Part shown: piece by piece, positions 1 through 6,576 of the stretch
Numbering within the stretch: the first letter of the stretch is position 1
Layout of the letters: every line of letters starts with the position of its first letter
NCBI GenBank assembly: GCA_963999645.1
Contig: CAXEUY010000019.1
Coordinates: 1 to 30,067 of the forward strand
Length of the DNA stretch: 30,067 nucleotides
Origin: MedAcidi-G1 sp002294285
GTDB lineage: Bacteria; Actinomycetota; Acidimicrobiia; Acidimicrobiales; MedAcidi-G1
Direction: 5' to 3'
Made by a program: the position numbers and the translations under genes
Notes under the pieces: generated by a model
The model's input: only the letters and a program-made list of their open reading frames with translations
What the model was told of the DNA's origin: nothing
Databases searched by the model: none

Positions 1-1526
1 GTCCATGTTTTTTTACCGTCTGTAGTGTCAAGGAGAACCCTTGTGACGGCTCCGGTGCCTCTTTCAGATTCGAGAACTCTAACTTTGTAATCAGTCAGAT
101 TAAAAGAATCTATATCTGGGATGTCGTCTCTCAAGGATTTTCGTAGAGCTGAATCAAGTGCGTTTACAGGTCCGTTTCCTTCTCCATCAGCAGTGATTTC
201 TTCGCCTTTCACCACCAATGTGACTGTTGCGTGGGTGTCTACTTCTACAGCTATATCATTCCACGAGCGAGCTCCGCTACCTCTTTTGTGTCCAACGCTT
301 ACTTCAAAAGAACGGAGATCGAAAAAATTGTGTTTCCAGCCTGTAGCTGATCTGATCAATAACTCCAAAGAGGCATCTGCTGCTTCAAAATGGTAGCCCT
401 CGTATTCAAGTTCTTTTAAGGTCTCCACTATTTCGCCTATTATCCCACCTTCTAAATCAATCCCAATTTCTTTGGCTTTTAGTTCGATTGTTGAGCGACC
501 TGACATTTCTGAGACTAGGAATCTGGTTCCATTTCCTACGGCTTCTGGATCGACATGTTCATATGCGTCTTTTTGTCTAGATATTGCACTGGTGTGAAGT
601 CCAGCTTTGTGAGCAAAAGCCTTGGTCCCCACATAAGGCTGTTGGGGATCTGAAGCAAAATTGACTAGTTCGGCAACATGTCTTGAAACGGAAGTTAAAT
701 TCTCCATATGTTTCTGAGGTATGGTTTCAATACCAAGTTTTAGGCTGAGATTAGCTATGACTGGTACCAGATCACAGTTGCCTACCCGTTCTCCGTATCC
801 GTTGATTGTTCCCTGTACTTGTGATGCTCCGCCTATAACACCTGCTATAGCGTTAGCGACTCCGCATCCTGTGTCGTTATGCAAATGCACACCGATTTCA
901 CAGTCAATTCTGTTTTTTACTTCTTTTACAATTTGTTCTACTTCGTGTGGGAGGGAGCCTCCATTCGTGTCGCAAAGAACAACACAGTCAACTCCTCCTC
1001 GTGCAGCGCCTTCTAATACCTCTATAGAAAAATCAGGGTTCTGTTTGTATCCGTCGAAAAAGTGTTCTGCATCAAAAAAGACCTTTGTTTTTTGACCCTT
1101 CAAAAATCCAACCGAGTCCTCAACCATCGCTATTCCTTCTTCAAGGCTTGTTCTCAAAGCTTCTGTTACGTGATATGCAGACGCTTTTCCGACAATACAT
1201 ACAACTTCTGTGTTCGCATTGATTAAATTCTTAAGTGTTTCGTCGTCTTCTACTTTGCCATTGACTCTTCTGGTAGATCCAAACGCGACTAGTTGAGAGT
1301 TTTCTAGATTCAATTCTTCGGTTGCTCTAAGGAAAAACTCTTCATCTTTTGGATTAGCCCCTGGCCATCCTCCCTCGATGTAGTGAACTCCCAACCGGTC
1401 TAATTGTTTTGCAATTCTCAACTTGTCATCAACAGTTAATGAAATGCCCTCTAGCTGCGCTCCGTCACGAAGAGTTGTGTCATATATTTCGACTTTTTTA
1501 ACGAGAGTCGAATCTTTAAGTGACAT
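1..1526 (-). CDS. cimA: (R)-citramalate synthase, 3' end outside window
   Basis: This gene probably makes (R)-citramalate from pyruvate and acetyl-CoA, the first step of the pyruvate route to isoleucine. I translated the minus strand from the ATG at 1526; 508 codons are open to the window edge. The N-terminus has the signature DTTLRDGAQ at residues 16-24, then a GVHLHND metal site in the barrel. The last visible residues, GTGAVTRVLLDTTDG, match the C-terminal LeuA/CimA regulatory domain, so only a few dozen residues should be missing. That domain and the signature fit CimA better than LeuA, although a diverged isopropylmalate synthase is the alternative. The start overlaps the end of ilvE by 11 bases, which suggests translational coupling and shared control by the attenuator upstream of ilvE. 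Confidence 0.9.
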   Translation of the reverse strand, partial: MSLKDSTLVKKVEIYDTTLRDGAQLEGISLTVDDKLRIAKQLDRLGVHYIEGGWPGANPKDEEFFLRATEELNLENSQLVAFGSTRRVNGKVEDDETLKNLINANTEVVCIVGKASAYHVTEALRTSLEEGIAMVEDSVGFLKGQKTKVFFDAEHFFDGYKQNPDFSIEVLEGAARGGVDCVVLCDTNGGSLPHEVEQIVKEVKNRIDCEIGVHLHNDTGCGVANAIAGVIGGASQVQGTINGYGERVGNCDLVPVIANLSLKLGIETIPQKHMENLTSVSRHVAELVNFASDPQQPYVGTKAFAHKAGLHTSAISRQKDAYEHVDPEAVGNGTRFLVSEMSGRSTIELKAKEIGIDLEGGIIGEIVETLKELEYEGYHFEAADASLELLIRSATGWKHNFFDLRSFEVSVGHKRGSGARSWNDIAVEVDTHATVTLVVKGEEITADGEGNGPVNALDSALRKSLRDDIPDIDSFNLTDYKVRVLESERGTGAVTRVLLDTTDGKKTW

Positions 1527-2433
1527 ATTCGTTCCAATCGGAGTACTCGGGTCGCTTTCCTCGAAAAGCTTCAAATAGTCTTTCTTGAATTGCTCTAGTT
1601 ACGGGCCCGGGGTCTCCAATTTCTCTATCGTCAACAGATCTTATTGGAACTACCTCGGCTGCTGTTCCTGAAAGGAAAGCTTCATCGGCTGTATAAAGAT
1701 CACTGCGTAATATATTTCCTTCTTGATATTCGATGCCTATGTCGGATGCTATTTGTCTGACTGAATCCTGGGTGATTCCTTCTAAAGCTCCTGCGCTTGT
1801 GGGAGGTGTGACTATTACTCCTTTTTTTACGAGGAACAAGTTTTCTCCAGTGCACTCGGATACATAACCCTGTGGAGATAGGAGAATTGCTTCGTCATAT
1901 CCTGCTTTTACTGCCTGCACCTTGGCCATCTGGGAGTTTATGTAGTGTCCGCAACCTTTCGCAGCTGGCGGCATTGCATTGGGGTCATGTCTTTGCCACG
2001 ACGAAACCATCATTCTTACACCACTATTGATTCCTTCATCGCCTAGGTAAGCACCCCACGGCCAAGTCGCTATCGCTACGTCGACAGAGCAAGGCAACGG
2101 GTTGAGACCCATCTCTCCATATCCTAAATAGGCGATTGGTCTTATATAGCATGATGGTAGCGAATTGACTTTTACTGTTTCTTTGACTGCTTGCACAAGT
2201 TCTTCTACTGAATATGGAATATCTATACAAAGGATTTTGGCTGATCTAAAAAGTCTTTCTATATGGGGTGTCAATCTAAAGACCGCCGGCCCATTATCAG
2301 TTTCATATGCACGAATTCCTTCAAAAACGCCATTGCCGTAGTGCAATGTATGAGTTAATACATGGACATTCGCTGAATCCCAATCAACAAGTTCACCGTT
2401 CATCCAGATCTTTTCAGCTTTTTCAATCGGCAT
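1516..2433 (-). CDS. ilvE: Branched-chain amino acid aminotransferase
   Basis: This is a PLP-dependent fold-type IV aminotransferase that interconverts Leu, Ile and Val with their 2-oxo acids. It is 305 aa, the usual length. The N-terminus has HYGNGVFEGIRAY (31-43), the PLP lysine is K159 in PPAAKG, ECTGENLF lies at 193-200 and SGTAAEV at 255-261. The start is supported by an AGGAGA Shine-Dalgarno about five bases upstream of the ATG. This gene therefore uses a leadered mRNA, as expected for a gene placed behind an attenuator. It overlaps cimA by 11 bases. Together they form a small branched-chain amino acid operon preceded by a short leader peptide and a terminator. Confidence 0.95.
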   Translation of the reverse strand: MPIEKAEKIWMNGELVDWDSANVHVLTHTLHYGNGVFEGIRAYETDNGPAVFRLTPHIERLFRSAKILCIDIPYSVEELVQAVKETVKVNSLPSCYIRPIAYLGYGEMGLNPLPCSVDVAIATWPWGAYLGDEGINSGVRMMVSSWQRHDPNAMPPAAKGCGHYINSQMAKVQAVKAGYDEAILLSPQGYVSECTGENLFLVKKGVIVTPPTSAGALEGITQDSVRQIASDIGIEYQEGNILRSDLYTADEAFLSGTAAEVVPIRSVDDREIGDPGPVTRAIQERLFEAFRGKRPEYSDWNEYVT

Positions 2434-2468
2434 TTCTTCTCCTGTCCTATTTACTGCTTGTCGAAACT

Positions 2469-2494
2469 AAAAAACCGTCCACCTTCGTGGACGG
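2469..2494 (-). terminator. Intrinsic terminator in ilvE leader (attenuator)
   Basis: Read on the minus strand, a perfect 8-bp stem (CCGTCCAC / GTGGACGG, 2494-2475) with a 4-base loop is followed at once by six T residues (2474-2469). This is a canonical Rho-independent terminator. It lies between the leader peptide and ilvE, only 35 bases upstream of the ilvE start, so it would stop transcription before the structural genes. That position makes it an attenuator rather than the end of another gene. Confidence 0.85.
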
Positions 2495-2499
2495 CATTC

Positions 2500-2519
2500 A
2501 GGCACACAAATGTGTGCCT
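2500..2519 (-). promoter_or_regulatory. Leader hairpin before the attenuator terminator
   Basis: A 20-base palindrome forms a 9-bp perfect stem (AGGCACACA / TGTGTGCCT). It starts one base after the leader-peptide stop codon on the minus strand and ends five bases before the terminator stem. A ribosome stalled on the Ile codons would cover its first arm. I could not find a strong alternative pairing between its second arm and the terminator, so the antiterminator structure is not resolved by eye. Confidence 0.6.
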
Positions 2520-2520
2520 T

Positions 2521-2553
2521 CTAGATAATGATTACTAAACATGCCTTACCCAT
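2521..2553 (-). CDS. Branched-chain leader peptide (10 aa)
   Basis: A 10-codon ORF encodes MGKACLVIII and stops with TAG. Half of the residues are Leu, Val and Ile, and three consecutive Ile codons sit at the end, just before the hairpin and terminator upstream of ilvE. This is the arrangement of a classical ribosome-mediated attenuator in which shortage of charged tRNA stalls the leader ribosome. The ATG lies six bases after a TAGACT hexamer and has no Shine-Dalgarno, so it may be the first codon of a leaderless transcript. A second tiny ORF just upstream (2575 to 2558, MVLID) is also rich in the same amino acids and could be an alternative or additional leader. Confidence 0.7.
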   Translation of the reverse strand: MGKACLVIII

Positions 2554-2559
2554 CTGATT

Positions 2560-2565
2560 AGTCTA
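2560..2565 (-). promoter_or_regulatory. Candidate -10 element of the ilvE-cimA operon
   Basis: TAGACT on the minus strand is six bases upstream of the leader-peptide ATG, which places the ATG near +1. This is the same geometry seen at many other starts in the window. The -35 region is weak. An alternative -10, GAATCT, lies six bases before the ATG of the MVLID ORF with TTGTTG about 16 bases further upstream. Confidence 0.45.
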
Positions 2566-2650
2566 TCAGCACCATATACACAGATTCCAAACGTTTTTTT
2601 AAGCAACAAAATTTGCATAGCTGCTCGTGTTGGCTATTTCATCATACGGT

Positions 2651-2656
2651 TACGCT
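2651..2656 (+). promoter_or_regulatory. Candidate -10 element of greA, leaderless start
   Basis: TACGCT is followed by exactly six bases and then the ATG at 2663. This fits the actinobacterial TANNNT-N6-ATG pattern for leaderless mRNAs and supports the internal ATG as the greA start over the ATG at 2627. Confidence 0.5.
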
Positions 2657-2662
2657 GAATCT

Positions 2663-3136
2663 ATGGGAAAAGTTCAACAACTATCACCTGAAGCCCATAA
2701 GCGCCTTTTAGATGAACATGAGGACTTAACCACACGCGGGCGGATAGATATCGCAAAAAAAATTGAAACTGCACGCGAACTTGGGGATCTATCGGAAAAT
2801 GGTGACTATCAAGCGGCAAAAGAGGAGCAGGGAAAAATGGAAACCCGTATAGCTCAACTTGCTTCAATATTAGAAAATGCTGAAATAGTGTCGATTTCTG
2901 AGGGTGCAGTTGACGAAGTCTCTTTGGGTTCGATTGTTTCACTCCTATACGAAGGAGACTCTGAACCTGAAAAGATGCTGGTTGGCTCGATTGAAGAGCA
3001 AAGAGAAGGCTTAGAAGTTTTATCACCTGAGTCTCCTCTTGGTGAAGCGATTATGGGTTCTTCAGTGGGCGACGAAGTCACTTTCGAAGCTCCCAACGGT
3101 GACCTAGCTGTAAAAATAGTTGACATAGAAAAGTAA
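2663..3136 (+). CDS. greA: Transcript cleavage factor GreA
   Basis: GreA enters the RNA polymerase secondary channel and triggers cleavage of backtracked RNA. From the ATG at 2663 the protein is 157 aa, the same as the family norm. It has the N-terminal coiled coil with the acidic tip in ELGDLSENGDY (D42 and E45 correspond to the catalytic tip pair), followed by the C-terminal FKBP-like domain (about 85-157, with LGSIVSLLYEG and SPLGEAIMG). The reading frame is open back to an ATG at 2627, but the extra 12 residues are outside the family length and the internal start has a leaderless promoter geometry. It is transcribed away from ilvE. The next gene begins immediately after its stop codon. 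Confidence 0.92.
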   Translation: MGKVQQLSPEAHKRLLDEHEDLTTRGRIDIAKKIETARELGDLSENGDYQAAKEEQGKMETRIAQLASILENAEIVSISEGAVDEVSLGSIVSLLYEGDSEPEKMLVGSIEEQREGLEVLSPESPLGEAIMGSSVGDEVTFEAPNGDLAVKIVDIEK

Positions 3137-4060
3137 TTGCAGGAAAACTTGAAAACTGTAGCGATCGCTGGATCTTCCGGAACTATAGGTAGAGCACTCG
3201 AAAGACTTTTAATTCAAGAAGGTTTTTCAGTAAAACGATTGGTCAGACGCAACCAGATTGACGACTCGGAGATTTTTTGGGATCCGAAGAATAAGTTTCT
3301 CGACCCGAACAGGCTTGTTGGCATCAACGCAATAGTCAACTTGGCTGGTGTCGGAATAGGTGATAAAAGATGGTCGCGCAAAAGGATGGAACAAATAATT
3401 TCTAGTCGAGTTGAAGGTACGGAACTTATTTGTAAAACAATTGCTGGGATTAAATCTGACGAAAGACCAAGTGTTTTAATCAATGCGTCGGCTATTGGTT
3501 ATTACGGTCACACGGGTTCGAATCCTGCAACAGAGAATTCACCACTAGGAGAAGGATTTCTTGCTGATGTGTGTTCAAAATGGGAAGAGTCAACACTGGA
3601 AGCCGAAAGAGCAGGGATTCGAGTAGTTCATGCAAGGACTGGTATCGTTTTGAGCGCTTCAGGTGGTCTGCTTAAGAGACTTCTTCCGATATTTAAACTT
3701 GGTTTAGGTGGTTGTATTGGCTCTGGGGAACAGTTAATGAGTTGGATTTCGCTTAGAGATGAGATCGCAGCGATCAAGTGGATGCTTGACAATGAAATAA
3801 ATGGACCCGTTAATTTAGTTTCTCCCGAACCTTTATCAAATTTTGAATTTTCCAAAACTCTTGGGGATGTACTCAGAAGGCCAGTAGTTTTTAAAATTCC
3901 CTCCTCAGTTTTAAGTCTTGTTTACGGGCGACAGTTGGTGGATGAACTCATGATTTCAAGTCAATCCATAGTTCCTGAGGTTCTTTTGAAAAATAACTTC
4001 ACTTTCTCAGATCCGGTGCTAAAAAAAGCCTTAGAAAATGAAATCAGATCTGGTTCTTAG
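3137..4060 (+). CDS. TIGR01777-family NAD(P)-dependent epimerase
   Basis: This is a short-chain dehydrogenase/epimerase-like protein of the YfcH/SulA-related TIGR01777 family, about 307 aa, whose substrate is generally unknown. It shows the dinucleotide-binding GSSGTIGRAL near residue 13, the family stretch INASAIGYYG with the Tyr of the catalytic region, ARTGIVLSASGGLLKRLLP, and GSGEQLMSWISLRDE. The first possible start is a TTG directly after the greA stop. A second TTG at 3149, behind an AGGA sequence, is equally plausible and would remove four residues. It is co-transcribed with greA. Its 3' end overlaps the oppositely oriented gene at 4057-5538 by 4 bases. Confidence 0.85.
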   Translation: MQENLKTVAIAGSSGTIGRALERLLIQEGFSVKRLVRRNQIDDSEIFWDPKNKFLDPNRLVGINAIVNLAGVGIGDKRWSRKRMEQIISSRVEGTELICKTIAGIKSDERPSVLINASAIGYYGHTGSNPATENSPLGEGFLADVCSKWEESTLEAERAGIRVVHARTGIVLSASGGLLKRLLPIFKLGLGGCIGSGEQLMSWISLRDEIAAIKWMLDNEINGPVNLVSPEPLSNFEFSKTLGDVLRRPVVFKIPSSVLSLVYGRQLVDELMISSQSIVPEVLLKNNFTFSDPVLKKALENEIRSGS

Positions 4061-5538
4061 CCTGCAAACAATCGTTGACATTCTTCACCGGCCCACATTT
4101 GTAAAATTTTTCCCTGATCATTTGTGTTGCTAGCTACTCCATGAATGAACATGCCCAGTCCAAAAGGGTCGATTCTAAATTTTCCGGCTGGGTCATTTGT
4201 TCCGGGAAAAATTTCTTCGATTAGTATTTGACTGTCTGACAGTTCCTTTAATTCAGAGATGCTAGATCCCACTCCAATACGATTAAGTGTCCATAAGCCG
4301 GTATCTTTAGCACCTATGCCTGAAACAAACCATTGTGAAAATATCGGACCCTGGTCGTAAGAGGAGAAAAAAACCTCTAGATCGGCAAATTTGAAACTCT
4401 TAGGATTAATGCAGATGTCGTCTCCTGTGGCAGAACTCTCTTCAATAGGCTCTCCCAAAATACTTATTAAAGAACTCATAACTGCTTCCTGCGGGCTTTC
4501 AAAAGACAAAAGAATTTGATTTTCTGTTCCCGCCATAAGCAACAAGCCCCTCTCAGCTAGTGTGACCACTCCCAGTCTGGGAACCTCAGGAGTAACAGTT
4601 TTTTCTCCTTCTGTTGAATCAGAAACAGGAACACTAGAAACAGGAACACTAGAAACAGGAACACTAGAAACAGGAACACTAGAAACAGGAACACTAGAAA
4701 CAGGAACACTAGAAACAGGAACACTAGAAACAGGAACACTAGAAACAGGTGCAACAGCAGTCTCTAATGTTTTTTGCGCAACCTCTTCCGAATCATAAAA
4801 AATAAAAAAGTAGGCACTAGCGAGACCCGCACAAACAACCAAAACTGCAAACATCCAAGATAAATTAAACCGTTTTTTCCCATCTGCATTTATCTTCAGA
4901 TCGAAAACAGAACGGTCGTCAAGAGAAATCACAGATGGTTGAGAAGGAGGAGCAACTGGTTTTTTGACCACCTTTTCAGTAGCTCCAAGATCTTCTCTAG
5001 TAACAATTGGAAGTGAGCCTGTAGGTGAGTCACCATGCCTGTTCCAGTACAAGGCACCTATAACCGCTGCAAATTCTGGATTGACTCCTTTGGGACCATA
5101 AGAAGCCAAAGCTGCCAATGAACGATTTTCCTCCAAAACTTTTATGTTCTTTATTCGTGCACGGCTAGCTGCCTCTAGACAAGTATCTTCACTCGGCCCT
5201 TCCTCGGTTATTACCAATAAAACTTCATCTGGATAAACATCAGCGACTCTAAGACAGCGTGCAAGGATTATGGATAAAAGATGCGCTAAAGATAAATCAT
5301 CAAAAACTGGATTCTCTTGAATTTCCAAGTCACCAGTACTGCCAAACTTTTGAAATTGGTCAGGCTCTGCGCTGGGCGGTTTTCGAACTTTCTTGGAGTG
5401 AATTTGGGAATCTAATAGTTCTTGTATCGTTATTCCGGCTTTAGATTCTGCAAGTGCTAGAAGGTCAATCTGCTCGTCAACTTCTACAGCAGCAAAAACA
5501 AATTGTTTACCTAAATGTATGGTTAATGCAGTTTTCAT
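4057..5538 (-). CDS. Membrane protein with degenerate actin/Hsp70-like N-terminus
   Basis: I do not recognise this 493-aa protein as a named family. Residues 1-165 look like a shortened actin-like ATPase domain. The start MKTALTIHLGKQFVFAAVEV resembles phosphate-binding strand 1 without its Asp, and residues 104-148 (EVLLVITEEG... KVLEENRSLAALASYG) resemble the Hsp70 'VPAYF... EPTAAALAYG' region. The next Hsp70 block (DLGGGT) is absent. A single membrane helix lies at about 227-248, followed by a (VPVSS)n linker at about 264-311 and an outside domain of about 170 residues with three Cys. The topology predicts a cytoplasmic N-terminus and an exported C-terminus. A GAGG sequence lies about 10 bases before the ATG. 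It is transcribed away from the LysR gene. The Hsp70 comparison is inference from short matches. Confidence 0.7.
   Translation of the reverse strand: MKTALTIHLGKQFVFAAVEVDEQIDLLALAESKAGITIQELLDSQIHSKKVRKPPSAEPDQFQKFGSTGDLEIQENPVFDDLSLAHLLSIILARCLRVADVYPDEVLLVITEEGPSEDTCLEAASRARIKNIKVLEENRSLAALASYGPKGVNPEFAAVIGALYWNRHGDSPTGSLPIVTREDLGATEKVVKKPVAPPSQPSVISLDDRSVFDLKINADGKKRFNLSWMFAVLVVCAGLASAYFFIFYDSEEVAQKTLETAVAPVSSVPVSSVPVSSVPVSSVPVSSVPVSSVPVSSVPVSSVPVSDSTEGEKTVTPEVPRLGVVTLAERGLLLMAGTENQILLSFESPQEAVMSSLISILGEPIEESSATGDDICINPKSFKFADLEVFFSSYDQGPIFSQWFVSGIGAKDTGLWTLNRIGVGSSISELKELSDSQILIEEIFPGTNDPAGKFRIDPFGLGMFIHGVASNTNDQGKILQMWAGEECQRLFAG
4621..4749. repeat. 15-bp tandem repeat, 8 identical copies plus partial
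   Basis: The unit AGAAACAGGAACACT occurs eight times without a mismatch (4621-4740), then a partial ninth copy diverges after nine bases. It lies inside the coding region of the membrane protein and encodes SVPVS on the minus strand, giving a Ser/Val/Pro linker between the membrane helix and the outer domain. The unit is a multiple of three, so copy-number change would lengthen the linker without a frameshift. Perfect identity argues for recent expansion by replication slippage. Confidence 0.97.
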
Positions 5539-5562
5539 TTATTTGATGCCTCTTATGCGAGT

Positions 5563-5591
5563 TTGACATTATCATCCGTTGAACAACTCAT
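5563..5591 (+). promoter_or_regulatory. Possible sigma-70 type promoter before the LysR gene
   Basis: A perfect TTGACA (-35) at 5563-5568 is followed after 17 bases by ACTCAT, a weak -10. It lies in the 106-bp region between the divergent membrane-protein and LysR genes. The -10 is poor, so the call is tentative. Confidence 0.3.
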
Positions 5592-5644
5592 GTAAAGAAA
5601 AAAAATACTGTAAGTCAAATCTTTATCGCATATCGCTCAATCTA

Positions 5645-6574
5645 ATGGCATCCTTAAAAGTGATGGACCTTAGACAATTAAATCATTTAATAGCAGTAGC
5701 AGAACATGGAAGTTTCTCGTCTGCTGCAAGATCACTACACACTGTCCAGTCAAACGTATCTAACCATGTAGCAAAGCTAGAGAAAGAACTTGGAACCGTA
5801 CTTTTGGACCGTAGGACTATGCAACCAACACCTGAGGGGCATGCTGTAATAGGAAGAGCTCGAAAGATTCGGGCTGAAATAAATGCAATTTCCGACGACC
5901 TCCTCACGATAAACGAAGAAGTAGAGGGTCAAGTTCAAATAGGCTGCATAGGAGTAACAGCTCGCTGGATCATAACTCCTTTACTTAAAAAACTAGGTGA
6001 ATCATTTCCTTCTCTTCAACCCAGACTTATAGACGGAAATACAAATTCACTCACTCAAAAAATTCTTTCTGGGGACCTAGATCTGGCGATTATCAATGCT
6101 CCTGCCATGAATGCGAATTTAGAGTCAGAGACATTATTCGAAGAGGAGCGAGTAATTATCGCCCCTTCTAATCACCCATTAGCTGAATATGATTCAATAG
6201 CTGTTGACGATCTTTCAAGTTATGAAATGATGATGACTTCTCAAGGCACAATCTTTCGTGACTCCTTAGACGAAGAACTATCTTCTGTCGGTGTTGAAAT
6301 AAAAATTACTGCTGAAATAGATGGACTTAGACTTTTAGCTTCTTTAGCTTTCCAAGGTCACGCTCCAGCCATTCTTCCTGCTAGCGCTGCTTACGGTTAT
6401 CCAGACAACAACTGGGCTCTTATAAGAATCAACGGTCTAAGATCACGACCCGTATCACTAATACGAAACAAAAGAATGACCCCTTCATTGCCTTCAAGAG
6501 CAACTAATGAAGTTATACATGAAGTGGTTAAAAAAATTGGTCCAAACCAACCCGGTATAGAGGTGCAAGTATAA
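5645..6574 (+). CDS. LysR-family transcriptional regulator
   Basis: This is a DNA-binding regulator of about 309 aa. The winged helix-turn-helix is at the N-terminus: MDLRQLNHLIAVAEHGSFSS, then AARSLHTVQSNVSNHVAKLEKELG, ending near TPEGHAV. The effector-binding domain follows, with QVQIGCIGV... ILSGDLDLAIINAP. The frame is open to a TTG at 5579, but the family normally begins at MDLRQL. I chose the ATG at 5645, which adds six residues; the ATG at 5663 is the alternative. The gene ends two bases before the carboxyltransferase gene, so unlike many LysR regulators it appears co-transcribed with its likely target. The effector is unknown. Confidence 0.9.
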   Translation: MASLKVMDLRQLNHLIAVAEHGSFSSAARSLHTVQSNVSNHVAKLEKELGTVLLDRRTMQPTPEGHAVIGRARKIRAEINAISDDLLTINEEVEGQVQIGCIGVTARWIITPLLKKLGESFPSLQPRLIDGNTNSLTQKILSGDLDLAIINAPAMNANLESETLFEEERVIIAPSNHPLAEYDSIAVDDLSSYEMMMTSQGTIFRDSLDEELSSVGVEIKITAEIDGLRLLASLAFQGHAPAILPASAAYGYPDNNWALIRINGLRSRPVSLIRNKRMTPSLPSRATNEVIHEVVKKIGPNQPGIEVQV

Positions 6575-6576
6575 AA

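Noticed and set aside
2469..2575. T-box riboswitch in the ilvE leader
   Set aside because: No T-box sequence or stem I specifier structure is visible in the short leader; a short leader peptide explains the features better.
4621..4749. Tandem repeat considered as a CRISPR array
   Set aside because: Units are 15 bases, directly adjacent with no spacers, and lie in a coding frame; no cas genes are present.
4557..4798. Two further ORFs over the 15-bp repeat (plus and minus frames, repetitive translations)
   Set aside because: They arise only because a 15-base repeat stays open in several frames; the long 493-aa frame explains the region.
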